NCBI RefSeq assembly: GCF_030532965.1
Contig: NZ_JAUNKC010000005.1
Location: 1 to 64,000, forward strand
From: Corynebacterium sp.
Lineage (GTDB): Bacteria > Actinomycetota > Actinomycetes > Mycobacteriales > Mycobacteriaceae
Direction: 5' to 3'
Length of the DNA stretch: 64,000 nt
This document shows positions 37,063 to 46,107 of the stretch, in pieces; position 1 is the first letter of the stretch, and every line of letters starts with the position of its first letter. The position numbers were made by a program, and so were the translations under genes. Below the pieces are notes generated by a model that saw only the letters and a list, made by a program, of their open reading frames with translations, had not been told where the DNA came from and did no database searches.

Positions 37063-37344
37063 ATGACAGCGGGCGAAATGTGGGAGTTCCTCAACCCGGA
37101 GCAATCACGTGCCACCAACGAGTACTACAGGCGGTGGCTCGGCCGCGACCTTGTCGTGATTGCCCGGCGGGTTGATTGCGACGATGCAATCTGCGTCCCG
37201 CGCGGCAATTACGAGCCGGTGTATCTCATTCACGAACACTGCGATCCCGACTGGGCTGAGCTGTACCGGTGGGACACCCGCGCCGAATGGGAAGAGCTGC
37301 TGGCCAACGGCGAAACCGCTTTGCAGAAATTCCAGGAAGGCTAA
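37063..37344 (+). CDS. Small hypothetical protein downstream of ilvE
   Basis: 93 residues, not recognised. It is rich in Trp, Glu and Arg (MWEFLNPEQ, EYYRRWLGRDLVVIARR, DWAELYRWDTRAEWEELL), soluble, with no signal peptide. It begins 15 bp after ilvE and is probably on the same message. Confidence 0.6.
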   Translation: MTAGEMWEFLNPEQSRATNEYYRRWLGRDLVVIARRVDCDDAICVPRGNYEPVYLIHEHCDPDWAELYRWDTRAEWEELLANGETALQKFQEG

Positions 37345-37424
37345 GCGCCCAGGAGGCGGCTACAAGCGGTGATGCTACTAAACTTATCTAGTAGTGTCGC
37401 CGTTTTTATTGAAGGAGGTAGCAG

Positions 37425-37664
37425 GTGAATAAGCTGAAACTGGCAATCGGCTGCCTAGTCGTAGGGGTTGTTTCCTTAGTGTTTTCCCTGATCGCCGCCG
37501 GTATCGACTACCGCATGATGGAACACGAACATCCCGTGTATAACACGCCTCAATGGATTCTTATGTGGAACGCCGTTTCGCTCATTGTTGTGGTTATAGC
37601 CGCAATAGCCACAGTCGCGGTGCTTGTACTTAAGGCGGCTGGGCGTCGAAAAGCGAAGGGCTGA
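37425..37664 (+). CDS. Small two-helix membrane protein
   Basis: 79 residues with two membrane segments (LAIGCLVVGVVSLVFSLIAAG and WNAVSLIVVVIAAIATVAVLVL) and a basic C-terminus GRRKAKG. The GTG start is firmly set by GAAGGAGG 6-8 nt upstream. A dispersed-motif copy (37644-37654) encodes the RRKA of the tail, five codons from the stop. Function unknown. Confidence 0.7.
   Translation: MNKLKLAIGCLVVGVVSLVFSLIAAGIDYRMMEHEHPVYNTPQWILMWNAVSLIVVVIAAIATVAVLVLKAAGRRKAKG
37643..37654 (+). repeat. Dispersed 12-mer at the end of a small membrane-protein gene
   Basis: GCGTCGAAAAGC lies within the last seven codons of the gene (37643-37654). Confidence 0.7.
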
Positions 37665-37759
37665 CAATGCGTCAGCTTTGACAACTGTTCAATGTTTTAC
37701 AGGTGTAAACGTCGTTTTATTCGTTTGATGATCCCCGTCGAACAAGGCAGGTTTCCACG

Positions 37760-38590
37760 TCACAGTGCTGCGCTAAGGATAATGGCGATCACCGCGGCGC
37801 AAAGGCTGGTGCAGATTTCGGTGATAAAACCGCAGGTATCACCGTTAAGTCCGGAAAACCGCTTGCTGCAGTGCCGGGCAAGCACGACTGCCACGATAAT
37901 GACGAAAATCAAACAGCACAGGTATCCTAACAATCCGAATACCACAGGGAGGCTTGCGAGCAATAGACTCCCGGCGGCGATGAAAAGGCTGGCCAATGAC
38001 CACGCGGCAATGGCCGTTGTGCTAACCGTGCCGATAACCAACGCGGCGAAACCCGTGGGCTTCATCGGGCTAAAACCCCGCCAGGCACCCACCATTGTGC
38101 AAATCCGGCCGACGACGGGAATTACCGCGATCACCGGCGCAAAGCCAGCATCGGCAATCGCAGCGATTCCCGCGATTTGAAGTACAAGGGCAAGCAGCGC
38201 GCCAGCCATGCCAATCAAACCCGCGTGCGGATCGGCCAAAATCTCCCGTGCTTTGGCGGGCTCAGCATAGGAACCCAGTGCATCGCCGACGTCGGCAAGC
38301 CCGTCGATATGCATGAACCGATTAAACAGCTGCCAGCCCGCGACCACCAGCACCCCGATGAGCAAACCGGGAGTGCTGATGCTATGGAGCGCGGTAGCCA
38401 GCAACGCGCCCGCGACGCCGACGATAATTCCCACTATGGGAAGGCTGTTCATGACGCGAGCACCGGTGATCCGGTCGAATGCCGAAGCGCCGGATACCGG
38501 CAGGATCGTCATCCAACTCAGTGCGGTCAACGGTCCCTCAATGATTGCTGGGCCGTGTTCGCCGGGAACGAAGTGGGCTTTATCCGACAT
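37760..38590 (-). CDS. cobS: Adenosylcobinamide-GDP ribazoletransferase (cobalamin synthase)
   Basis: 276 residues, multi-pass membrane protein. It joins adenosylcobinamide-GDP with alpha-ribazole in the last part of vitamin B12 assembly. Family marks are HIDGLADVGDALGSYAEPAKAREILADPHAG (metal-binding DGLxD) and GFSPMKPTGFAALVIG. It lies 28 bp after cobT on the same strand, together with cobU, forming the nucleotide-loop assembly module. No earlier corrin-ring genes are in the window, so salvage or distant genes must supply cobinamide. Confidence 0.93.
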   Translation of the reverse strand: MSDKAHFVPGEHGPAIIEGPLTALSWMTILPVSGASAFDRITGARVMNSLPIVGIIVGVAGALLATALHSISTPGLLIGVLVVAGWQLFNRFMHIDGLADVGDALGSYAEPAKAREILADPHAGLIGMAGALLALVLQIAGIAAIADAGFAPVIAVIPVVGRICTMVGAWRGFSPMKPTGFAALVIGTVSTTAIAAWSLASLFIAAGSLLLASLPVVFGLLGYLCCLIFVIIVAVVLARHCSKRFSGLNGDTCGFITEICTSLCAAVIAIILSAAL

Positions 38591-38618
38591 GGTGGTTTCC
38601 GTTTGTTAAACAGGGGAG

Positions 38619-39683
38619 TTAGGCGAACCGGTCGTCGGGAACCGCATCGGCACCGGAAACCTGGGCCGAATCGAAGGTCGCCATGTCGGTCATGATATTG
38701 GCCGCCATACGCACCAACGGGAAAGCGGCGGCGGCACCGGAGCCTTCACCCAGCCGAAGACCAAGGGTGAGCAGCGGTTCCAAACCCAAGTATGTCAGGG
38801 CAAATTCGTGGGCTGGTTCGGCAGATTGGTGTCCGGCCTGCATCCACTTGCGAGCGCCGGGGGCAAGCTTGTCGGCCAGCATCGCAGCGGCAGTAACCAC
38901 AACCCCGTCCAGCAGGACAGGGGTGCGGCGCACAGCAGCCTGGGCGATGAACGCCGCCATCGCCGCCAATTCTGGTGACGTGACCTTGCGCATGATCGCT
39001 AGCACATCGCCCTTGTCCTCACGGGCCCGAAACATCGCGTCGCGAACCACCGCGACCTTCCGCTTCCATCCTTCGTCATCAATTCCGGAGCCCCGGCCCG
39101 TAACAACCACCGGTTCGTGGTTTGTTAATAGGCCGACGATGACCGCAGACGGCGAGGTATTGCCGATGCCAAGGTCACCGGCCATGAGGAAGTCTGCGCC
39201 AGCGTCGATTTCTTCGTCGGCGATGCGCTTACCCACCTCAATCGCGTGCCGCAATTGCTCCTCAGACATGGCGTCCTCGACATCAATCCGCCCGCAACAC
39301 CGCATCACCCGCTCAGGTCCGGTGGCGTCGTGGTCGAGGGAAATGTCGGCCACCCGAATGCCGATACCAGAGTCCTGCGCAATGGCGTTCACGCCCGCCC
39401 CGCCTGCGTTGATATTCGCCGCCATCTGAATCGACACTTCTTTGGGGTAAGGCGAAACGCCATGCGCCGAAATGCCGTGGTCGCCTGCGAAAACTACCAA
39501 CCTAGGTTGCGTGATTTTCTTCGGCGGCACCAGACCTTGGCAAGCGGAAAGCCACACACCGAGATCTTCCAAACGCGACAATGCGCCGGTTGGTTTGGTC
39601 AACGTTAACTGGTATTCCCGGGCCTTAGCTGCGCTTTCGGCGTCGGGCGCTTGGATCTGTGGGAAAAAATCGGAAGGCTGCAT
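38619..39683 (-). CDS. cobT: Nicotinate-nucleotide--dimethylbenzimidazole phosphoribosyltransferase
   Basis: 354 residues, normal CobT length. It makes alpha-ribazole phosphate from dimethylbenzimidazole and nicotinate mononucleotide. Diagnostic stretches are FAGDHGISAHGVSPYPKEVS, MAANINAGGAGVNAIA, AGDLGIGNTSPSAVI and LRLGEGSGAAAAFPLV with the catalytic glutamate. It sits between cobU (114 bp upstream) and cobS. Confidence 0.96.
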   Translation of the reverse strand: MQPSDFFPQIQAPDAESAAKAREYQLTLTKPTGALSRLEDLGVWLSACQGLVPPKKITQPRLVVFAGDHGISAHGVSPYPKEVSIQMAANINAGGAGVNAIAQDSGIGIRVADISLDHDATGPERVMRCCGRIDVEDAMSEEQLRHAIEVGKRIADEEIDAGADFLMAGDLGIGNTSPSAVIVGLLTNHEPVVVTGRGSGIDDEGWKRKVAVVRDAMFRAREDKGDVLAIMRKVTSPELAAMAAFIAQAAVRRTPVLLDGVVVTAAAMLADKLAPGARKWMQAGHQSAEPAHEFALTYLGLEPLLTLGLRLGEGSGAAAAFPLVRMAANIMTDMATFDSAQVSGADAVPDDRFA

Positions 39684-39797
39684 GACAGTCGCGACTTTCT
39701 TGTGAAGTGATTGGTTATTAAAAAATATACGTAATCCGGCAGCCGCATCGTTGTCGGCGTTCGCCGTTAGTGGGGGAGCGGGGTGGATAACCGCAAG

Positions 39798-40322
39798 TTA
39801 GCGTTTAAGCCATAACACTTGTCCGGCGATGACGAATGCCACTTGCTCGCAAGCCTCGGCGACGGCGGCATTCAAAGCTCCGATCTCATCCCGGAACAAT
39901 CGACCCGCACGGTGTTCGGGGATGATCCCCATGCCCACCTCCGGGCTGACCAGGATGAGATCGCGATCGGCGGGGTAAGCCGCGACTGCGGCCACGAAGG
40001 TATCGATTTCCGCGGCGGTGGTGCCGCGTGGTTGCTCCCACGCTTGTCGACGATCAATGGTGTGCGTGAGCCAGGTCCCTAAGTCGTCGACAAGCACGGT
40101 CGCCTGCGGCGGATCGGCCAGAATCGTCACGGCGTCTGTGGTTTCTTCCGTTGACCAACTGGCCGGGCGGCGGCGGCGATGCTGATCAATGCGGTGGTCA
40201 AAATCGGTATCCCCAGGCCACGGCCGCGCTGTTGCCACATACACGCAGTCGGATGCCCCGACAAGCCCTTCCGCGAAAGCCGACTTGCCGGAACGGGCTC
40301 CACCTAAAACGAGGGTACGCAC
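39798..40322 (-). CDS. cobU: Adenosylcobinamide kinase/guanylyltransferase
   Basis: 174 residues. The P-loop GGARSGKSAFAE is at residues 7-18. Then VATARPWPGDTDFDHRIDQHRRRRP contains the guanylylated histidine region. It phosphorylates adenosylcobinamide and activates it with GTP. The GTG start has GAGAGGT 7 nt upstream and lies 14 bp after the DUF3043 gene, suggesting one operon: DUF3043, cobU, cobT, cobS. Confidence 0.94.
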   Translation of the reverse strand: MRTLVLGGARSGKSAFAEGLVGASDCVYVATARPWPGDTDFDHRIDQHRRRRPASWSTEETTDAVTILADPPQATVLVDDLGTWLTHTIDRRQAWEQPRGTTAAEIDTFVAAVAAYPADRDLILVSPEVGMGIIPEHRAGRLFRDEIGALNAAVAEACEQVAFVIAGQVLWLKR

Positions 40323-40336
40323 GAAAGACCTCTCAG

Positions 40337-41035
40337 TTATTTGACGGTGTCGCCGATTTCGACCTTCGGCTTCGGGGTACGCCAGCGCCGCGGCTGCGAT
40401 GCGCGACCAAAGGCGTAGAAACCGATGGCATAACCATTCTCAGTTGTGTTGGGGAACTTCTCCCGAACCGCACGGGAAGCGGCGCGGCCCAGCATGACGG
40501 CCTCGGCGAAGAACACCAACATGATCAGCATTGCCACGATGGACACGATATTGGAGATGCTGGGATAACTGGTGGACACCATCATGACCAGCAACAAACC
40601 GATGGCAAACGGCATGACATAAGAATTGAGGTGCCGCTTGGAATCAACTAAATCCCGCACGAAAGCGCGCTCTGGTCCCTTGTCGCGGGGAAGAAGATAG
40701 CGCTCGTCGCCGGAATCCATACCGCGCTGGGCGGCGCGTTGCCGCTGCTTGCGGGCCTCTTTCTGCTCGGCTTTATACGCTTTCCACTCCGCGTTGGTCA
40801 TAGAAGCCTTTAATTCTTTACGACGCTTGCGGGATTCCCCCAACGATTCAGCTGGGGTAAACCGTGACTCAAAGCTGCCCGAATGCGACTGGGCTTCTTT
40901 GCGCTTGGGGGTGGCGTGGCCTTTTTTCGGGGTATAGGCCTTCGACTGCTTAGCGGCGTTCTGCGTCGATTCGGTTGCGGCGGTCTCGCTGGAGTTTTCT
41001 TGAGGTTCCACAGACTTGGATTGAGAAGAATTCAC
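40337..41035 (-). CDS. DUF3043 membrane protein
   Basis: 232 residues. The first half is very polar with many Lys, Arg and Glu (ESRKRRKELKASMTNAEWKAYKAEQKEARKQ region, likely helical). Two membrane segments follow (SYVMPFAIGLLLVMMVSTSY and ISNIVSIVAMLIMLVFFAEAV). The C-terminal REKFPNTTENGYAIGFYAFGRA is typical of the family. The function is unknown. GTG 41035 has TACTCT 7 nt upstream, so it looks leaderless; the longer frame to 41179 lacks family match. It precedes the cob genes. Confidence 0.82.
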   Translation of the reverse strand: MNSSQSKSVEPQENSSETAATESTQNAAKQSKAYTPKKGHATPKRKEAQSHSGSFESRFTPAESLGESRKRRKELKASMTNAEWKAYKAEQKEARKQRQRAAQRGMDSGDERYLLPRDKGPERAFVRDLVDSKRHLNSYVMPFAIGLLLVMMVSTSYPSISNIVSIVAMLIMLVFFAEAVMLGRAASRAVREKFPNTTENGYAIGFYAFGRASQPRRWRTPKPKVEIGDTVK

Positions 41036-41282
41036 GACACCTAGAGTACCCAGAACCGCAAATAGGAAACAACGCGGCAGACCACAAGAAAATGTGAAAG
41101 ATTGGGCGCATGAACCCGGATCGGTTACCGAAACAGGTTTTGAGAGTAAATATATCGGCGGTGTGCGGGCTAAAACCAAAGCTAAAGTGAGTAATCTTCG
41201 GGTGAGTTAGCCGCAACGCCATTAAAGGTGCATAATGGTGCGCAAGCACTTTTATGTGTAGAAGCAATTTAAAGGAGCATTA

Positions 41283-41630
41283 ATGACAACCCCAACAACT
41301 AATACAGGCGTCATCGTTACCCCGGAAGCCGTCGCCAAGGCTAAAGCATTGATCGCGCAGGAGGCAGACGGCGATAAGTACTTCCTGCGGTTGGCCGTCG
41401 CGGCGGGCGGCTGTGCTGGTCTGCAGTATCGGTTGGAGTTCCAGACCGAGCTCTTAGACGGCGATAAAATCGACGATTACGACGGTCTGCGTTTTGTTGT
41501 AGATAAAAAGAGTGTTCCATTCCTCATTGGCGCAACCGTGAAGTTTGAAGATACCCTCCAATCCTCCGGTTTTGCCATAGAAAATCCGAACGCGACTGGT
41601 TCTTGCGCCTGCGGTGATTCGTTTAATTAA
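41283..41630 (+). CDS. erpA: A-type iron-sulfur carrier (ErpA/IscA/HesB family)
   Basis: 115 residues with the three family cysteines: one in AAGGCAGLQYRLEF and two in GSCACGDSF. It binds iron-sulfur clusters or iron and passes them to target enzymes; LipA, the Rieske protein QcrA and others nearby are potential clients by inference. ATG 41283 has AAGGAG at normal distance. It diverges from the DUF3043 gene and converges with ltsA. The gene symbol is a family-level choice. Confidence 0.9.
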   Translation: MTTPTTNTGVIVTPEAVAKAKALIAQEADGDKYFLRLAVAAGGCAGLQYRLEFQTELLDGDKIDDYDGLRFVVDKKSVPFLIGATVKFEDTLQSSGFAIENPNATGSCACGDSFN

Positions 41631-41646
41631 AAGGCCGCACCAAAAA

Positions 41647-41695
41647 GCGTCGAAAAGCAAAGTTCCTGCTTTTCGACGCTTTTAGCTTTTCGACG
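41647..41695. terminator. Bidirectional hairpin built from dispersed 12-mers
   Basis: GCGTCGAAAAGCA (41647-41659) and TGCTTTTCGACGC (41667-41679) are perfect 13-bp inverted copies of the dispersed motif around a 7-nt loop. A third copy follows at 41685-41696. They lie between the convergent erpA and ltsA genes and provide T-runs, so they probably act as a terminator. Confidence 0.8.
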
Positions 41696-41713
41696 CCTTC
41701 CGTGCGCCTTTAG

Positions 41714-43636
41714 CTACAGGTAGACCGGATAGTCGCGCTCTTCGATGCCGGGATCGATGCGCTTTTCCTCAAAAATACCGTGCCACACCATGAACGCCAG
41801 CACGGTCCACAACCGCCGAGAGTGGTCGCTGACCTGGTTGCGGTGCTCGTGCAGCATTTCTAACACGGCCTTCTTATCGAAGATGTCCTCAGTCTGCGAT
41901 GCGTTGATCGTGTCCTGCGCCCAGCCGAATAGCTCATCGCCAGCCAACCAGTGCCGCATCGGTACCGGGAATCCCAGCTTCTTTCGGTGCAACACGTGGC
42001 CCGGAACGATCTGCTCCATCGCCTTACGCAACGCGTATTTTGTGGTGCCGTTGGCAATCTTCAAATCGTGCGGAATGGTTTCTGCTACCTCGAAAACCAC
42101 CTTATCTAGGAATGGCACCCGCAGCTCCAGGGAATGAGCCATATTGATCTTGTCGGCCTTGACCAAAATATCGCCGCGCATCCAGGTAAATAGGTCCAAA
42201 TGTTGCATCCGAGCAACTGGGTCCATATGGACACTTTGGGCGTAGATCGGGGCGGTTACCTCGCGGTGGTCCCATTCCCGCTTAGCCCACGGGATAACCC
42301 GTTGCATTTGCTCAAAGTTAAAGGAACGCGCATTTCCGTAATAACGATCCTCCATGGTCATGGAACCGCGCTCAAGTAGCGACTTACCCTTCATACCCTC
42401 CGGCAAGACCTGAGACAGTCGGTTCAGCCCCTTGCGCAGTGGCGAAGGAACATAGTCAAACGGCTTTAGCGACAGCGGCTCTTTATAAATGGTGTAGCCG
42501 CCAAACAATTCGTCCGCGCCCTCACCTGAAAGCACAACCTTGACGTGCTTGCGGGCTTCCTGGGCGACGAAGAACAGTGGAACCAAAGACGGATCGGCAA
42601 CCGGATCATCCAGGTACCACATGATCTTTGGAATCGCGTCCGCGTATTCCTCTGGGGACACAATCTTGACGATGTGCTCGACGCCGATCGCCGCAGCGGA
42701 TTCCGCGGCAACGTCGACTTCCGAGTACCCTTCGCGTTCGAAACCAGTGGTGAAGGTGAGCAAATCCGGGTTGTGGCGCTTGGCCAGCGTGGCGATCGCG
42801 GTTGAGTCGATACCGCCGGATAAGAAGGAACCGACGGTTACGTCGGCACGCATATGCTTTTCGACGCTGTCCTCCAACGCCCGCGCAATCCGATCAAACA
42901 AGTTCTGTTCCTTGTTTTTCGGTACATGCTGCGCCGGGAACTGAGGCCGGAAATACCGAGTCTGCTTGACGTCGCCGCCGAGGGAAACAGTCGCGGTGCA
43001 CCCGGATTCCAGCCGACGGATCCCGGTATGCAGACTTTCTGGTTCCGGTACGTACTGTAAATCGATGTAGTGCTCAATCGCGCGTTTATCCAGTTCAAGC
43101 TCAAGGCCAATGGCGTCGGCCATTTCCAAGATGCATTTCTTTTCCGAGGAGAACACGGTGCCAGCTGGGGTGGTGGCGTAATACAGTGGCTTAATGCCGA
43201 ATTGATCCCGGGCGAGAAACAGCTTTTCTTCGACGCTGTCCCAGATGGCAATGCCAAACATGCCCCGCAAATGGCGCACGACATCGGCACCCCAGTGGTG
43301 GAAACCAACGACGATAGGTTCACCGTCGCCGGAGGTATTGAAGGTATAGCCCAGCTTGCCGAGCTCATCGCGCAGCTCAATGTAGTTATAGATCTCGCCG
43401 TTGAACGTCATGGCGTAACGGTCGGGGTTTTCCGGAGGGCCCCATTTCAGGGGTTGGTGCGAATGCTCAAGGTCGATAATGGACAGTCGATTGAAGCCGA
43501 AGACCGCATGATTGTCGTGCCAGGAGCCTGCCTCGTCGGGGCCGCGATGCCGCATACACGGCAGTGCCTTTTCGATGGTCGGTACAAAGCGGGCAGCATC
43601 TGCGTTGCTGGTCAGCATGCCTAGAAGTCCACACAT
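41714..43636 (-). CDS. ltsA: Asparagine synthetase-like amidotransferase LtsA
   Basis: 640 residues and nearly collinear with C. glutamicum LtsA. The N-terminal glutaminase domain has Cys2 as nucleophile (MCGLLG), with MTFNGEIYNYIELR and SGDGEPIV. The C-terminal ATP-pyrophosphatase domain has SFLSGGIDSTAIA and LSGEGADELFGGY. In corynebacteria this enzyme amidates meso-diaminopimelate of peptidoglycan, and mutants become lysozyme sensitive (known for C. glutamicum). ATG 43636 is required to expose Cys2; AAGGAGG lies about 12 nt upstream. Confidence 0.95.
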   Translation of the reverse strand: MCGLLGMLTSNADAARFVPTIEKALPCMRHRGPDEAGSWHDNHAVFGFNRLSIIDLEHSHQPLKWGPPENPDRYAMTFNGEIYNYIELRDELGKLGYTFNTSGDGEPIVVGFHHWGADVVRHLRGMFGIAIWDSVEEKLFLARDQFGIKPLYYATTPAGTVFSSEKKCILEMADAIGLELELDKRAIEHYIDLQYVPEPESLHTGIRRLESGCTATVSLGGDVKQTRYFRPQFPAQHVPKNKEQNLFDRIARALEDSVEKHMRADVTVGSFLSGGIDSTAIATLAKRHNPDLLTFTTGFEREGYSEVDVAAESAAAIGVEHIVKIVSPEEYADAIPKIMWYLDDPVADPSLVPLFFVAQEARKHVKVVLSGEGADELFGGYTIYKEPLSLKPFDYVPSPLRKGLNRLSQVLPEGMKGKSLLERGSMTMEDRYYGNARSFNFEQMQRVIPWAKREWDHREVTAPIYAQSVHMDPVARMQHLDLFTWMRGDILVKADKINMAHSLELRVPFLDKVVFEVAETIPHDLKIANGTTKYALRKAMEQIVPGHVLHRKKLGFPVPMRHWLAGDELFGWAQDTINASQTEDIFDKKAVLEMLHEHRNQVSDHSRRLWTVLAFMVWHGIFEEKRIDPGIEERDYPVYL

Positions 43637-44070
43637 GGTAAGTGGAGTCCTCCTTTATAAGGATGAAGATTGTCCAATACGTTTTCCGATCAACAGTACT
43701 CCCAAAACCTCAGGTTGAACATCTTTGCCACACGGCGGGGAGGTGGAAGAAAAGTGGGGGTAACTTCCGGCGAAAATTGTGGGCATACGAAAGATGGATA
43801 ATTACCTGCGAAATTGTGAGATGGGTTACACCCTGGCGGGAAGCGGGCGGAGAATATGCGTCAAATGTCACGGAAACACGGCGATTTCCCAGTAAATGCG
43901 GCGTCTTTGAAACAAAGATAGAGAAAGCTTGAAAGAAGTAAAAAATAATAAAGTTCCTGAATCGACCCGAATATACGCTATCCTGCGAAGATAGACGTGG
44001 GCGTATTGCAGGCAGCTATATGTCGGCATATGTCCAAAGAAAACTAGTGTGTAAAGGAAGGCAGACGCGC
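43637..44070. other. Divergent regulatory region between ltsA and ctaC
   Basis: 434 bp with no gene. It contains the putative GlxR site at 43815-43830 and AT-rich sequence near 43930-43985 likely to hold the ctaC promoter (CTATC/GATAG repeat near 43979-43995). Confidence 0.6.
43815..43830. promoter_or_regulatory. Putative GlxR (CRP-type) site upstream of ctaC
   Basis: TGTGAGATGGGTTACA matches the GlxR consensus TGTGANNTANNTCACA with two mismatches, 240 bp before ctaC. Confidence 0.5.
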
Positions 44071-45153
44071 GTGGAACAGCAGCACAAGCGTGGCTTTGGT
44101 CGCAAGACACTGCTCAGCGGTGTTTTGGCTCTAGGTGCTACGGCTCTCGCAGGATGTGACGTGGCGGCACCGGAAGGTGCGCTGGGTTGGTTCTTGGGAA
44201 TGGGCTGGCCAAAGGGCATTACTCCAGAAGCAACCGCAATGTATAACTTCTGGGTGTGGGTATGGGTTGTCGCATGGATCATCGGATTCATCATGTGGGG
44301 CCTGTTTATTTACGGAATGTTTGCGTGGTCCGCTAAGCGTGCACAGAAAGCAGGCAAGGACGAGTTCCCACGTCAGACCCAGTACAACATCCCGGTTGAA
44401 TTGGTCTTGACCATCATGCCGATCGTTATCGTCATGGGATTGTTCTTCTTCACCGTTCAGACCCAGGACAGGGTAACCGCCCTGGACAAGGATCCAAAGG
44501 TTGTTGTTGACGTCACCGCTTACCAGTGGAACTGGAAGTTCGGTTACCAGGCAGTGTCCGGCGACCTCACCGTTGACGGCAAGGATTACGACGGCAAGGA
44601 TGCAGAGCGTCAGGCACAGGCTGAGGCATCCAAGGTTGATCCAAACGGAAACAACCCAATCAATGGCCGTTCCAAGTCTGACTACTCTTACCTGCATTTC
44701 GACAAGATCGAGACAGTCGGCACCACCGAAGAGATTCCAGTCTTGGTTGTTCCTTCCAATACGCCAATTGAGTTCCAGCTCGCCTCTGCAGATGTGAGCC
44801 ACTCCTTCTGGGTGCCGGAGTTCCTATTCAAGCGGGACACCTACGCACACCCAGAGGCGAACAAGCAAGAGCGCCGCTTCCAGATCGAAGCAATCGAAGA
44901 AGAAGGTGCCTTTGTTGGTCGCTGCGCCGAAATGTGCGGTACCTATCACGCCATGATGAACTTCGAGCTTCGGGTTGTTTCTCCGGAGAACTTCGGAAAG
45001 TACATCGAGTTCCGTTCCAAGAACCCACAGGCAACCAATGCGCAGGCATTGGAGCACATTGGCGAGGCTGGCTACGCCACTTCGACCGCACCGTTCAATT
45101 CCAACCGTGACACCCGCGACGGCGACAACGCAGTCGACAATCACAAGGCTTAA
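44071..45153 (+). CDS. ctaC: Cytochrome aa3 oxidase subunit II
   Basis: 360 residues. The N-terminus has a lipobox (GATALAGC), so it is a lipoprotein, followed by two membrane segments. The periplasm-side copper-A centre is complete: His in SADVSHSFWVPEF and CAEMCGTYHAMM. It accepts electrons from cytochrome cc of QcrC and passes them to subunit I. An insertion of about 30 residues (DGKDAERQAQAEASKVDPNG region) before HFDKIET is typical of the corynebacterial protein. GTG 44071 has GGAAGG about 10 nt upstream; the longer frame from 44020 has no family match. ctaF follows 22 bp later. Confidence 0.96.
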   Translation: MEQQHKRGFGRKTLLSGVLALGATALAGCDVAAPEGALGWFLGMGWPKGITPEATAMYNFWVWVWVVAWIIGFIMWGLFIYGMFAWSAKRAQKAGKDEFPRQTQYNIPVELVLTIMPIVIVMGLFFFTVQTQDRVTALDKDPKVVVDVTAYQWNWKFGYQAVSGDLTVDGKDYDGKDAERQAQAEASKVDPNGNNPINGRSKSDYSYLHFDKIETVGTTEEIPVLVVPSNTPIEFQLASADVSHSFWVPEFLFKRDTYAHPEANKQERRFQIEAIEEEGAFVGRCAEMCGTYHAMMNFELRVVSPENFGKYIEFRSKNPQATNAQALEHIGEAGYATSTAPFNSNRDTRDGDNAVDNHKA

Positions 45154-45175
45154 GTTTTAGGGAGGTAAAAGAAAA

Positions 45176-45628
45176 ATGCGCGCAACAGCAAAAATCATGT
45201 ACAGCATGGCGGCCTTCCTAGGTGTTATGTCCCTGCTCTACTTCCTGGGAACTATGTACCTGGACGATACCGGCAACCTTTACGTCGATGGTGGCGGTTC
45301 ATTCAACTTCGAATGGGCTGGCGGTGTGTCCCTCATCTTGGCTGCTGCACTTGCTTTGATGCTTGGTGGCTACCTGCACTTCACCGACAATCGGATTGAC
45401 GTGCTGCCGGAAGATTGGGAAGAGGCAGAAATCGCCGACGGCGCTGGAACCCTGGGTTTCTTCTCGCCATTCTCGATCTGGCCAGCCGCGATGTCCGGCG
45501 CAGTAGCGGTCTTGGGCTTTGGTATCGTCTTCATGCATTACTGGATGATCGCGCTTGGTGCTGTGCTGCTGATTTACACCACCACCATGCTGAACCTCCA
45601 GTATGGTTTGCCAAAGGAAAAGCACTAA
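45176..45628 (+). CDS. ctaF: Cytochrome aa3 oxidase subunit IV
   Basis: 150 residues with four hydrophobic segments and the conserved [21 protein letters not shown] opening and [21 protein letters not shown] loop. It is the actinobacterial small subunit of the aa3 oxidase. GGGAGG lies about 11 nt before ATG 45176. It shares an operon with ctaC and ends in a strong terminator. Confidence 0.95.
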   Translation: MRATAKIMYSMAAFLGVMSLLYFLGTMYLDDTGNLYVDGGGSFNFEWAGGVSLILAAALALMLGGYLHFTDNRIDVLPEDWEEAEIADGAGTLGFFSPFSIWPAAMSGAVAVLGFGIVFMHYWMIALGAVLLIYTTTMLNLQYGLPKEKH

Positions 45629-45656
45629 TATCTTTGGTTAACGTCTAGCTTTCTTG

Positions 45657-45690
45657 GCTGCCCCGCAGAGACCCTGCGGGGCAGCTTTTT
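45657..45690 (+). terminator. ctaCF terminator
   Basis: GCTGCCCCGCAG (45657-45668) and CTGCGGGGCAGC (45674-45685) form a perfect 12-bp stem followed by TTTTT. Confidence 0.9.
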
Positions 45691-46107
45691 GCGTCGGATG
45701 GAACCGCGTGAAAGTTCCCGAACATCGGAAAAATATTTTTCAGGGGTGGGAAATGGTGCATCTACAACTAAAAGACGAGGTAGGAGAGGGGCAAACGAAA
45801 GTTGGAGGCGCGTGGAAACGGCAGGAAATCCGTTGTGATATAACTCACTGATGTTTTTTGGCGAATGTGTGGAAAAATCATCTCCGCTATGGGGCAAAGC
45901 TGCTGTATGAAAACATGGTTGTAGCTAGATGCGGCGGTGACCTGGGATTTCGATGCCGTCGGATAAAACCCGAAAAAGTTCCCGAATGGCATTCTGAAAA
46001 TTTTCGCCGGGGAATAGGCGGGGTGGGGGATCGGGCGTGTATCAGACACGCAAAAAATAAGGGGGCATGACGTGACTTAAGAAGCGTGAACAGACATACT
46101 AGATAGC
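45691..46107. other. Long regulatory region upstream of ctaE-qcrCAB
   Basis: 417 bp without a convincing gene. It contains an exact 12-bp direct repeat AAAGTTCCCGAA at 45711-45722 and 45975-45986, each followed by an A/T-rich palindrome (45728-45741, 45996-46005). The putative GlxR site lies at 45834-45849. CATACT at 46095-46100 is a candidate -10 for a leaderless ctaE message. Confidence 0.6.
45834..45849. promoter_or_regulatory. Putative GlxR site upstream of ctaE-qcrCAB
   Basis: TGTGATATAACTCACT matches the consensus TGTGANNTANNTCACA at all but the last position. Confidence 0.65.
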
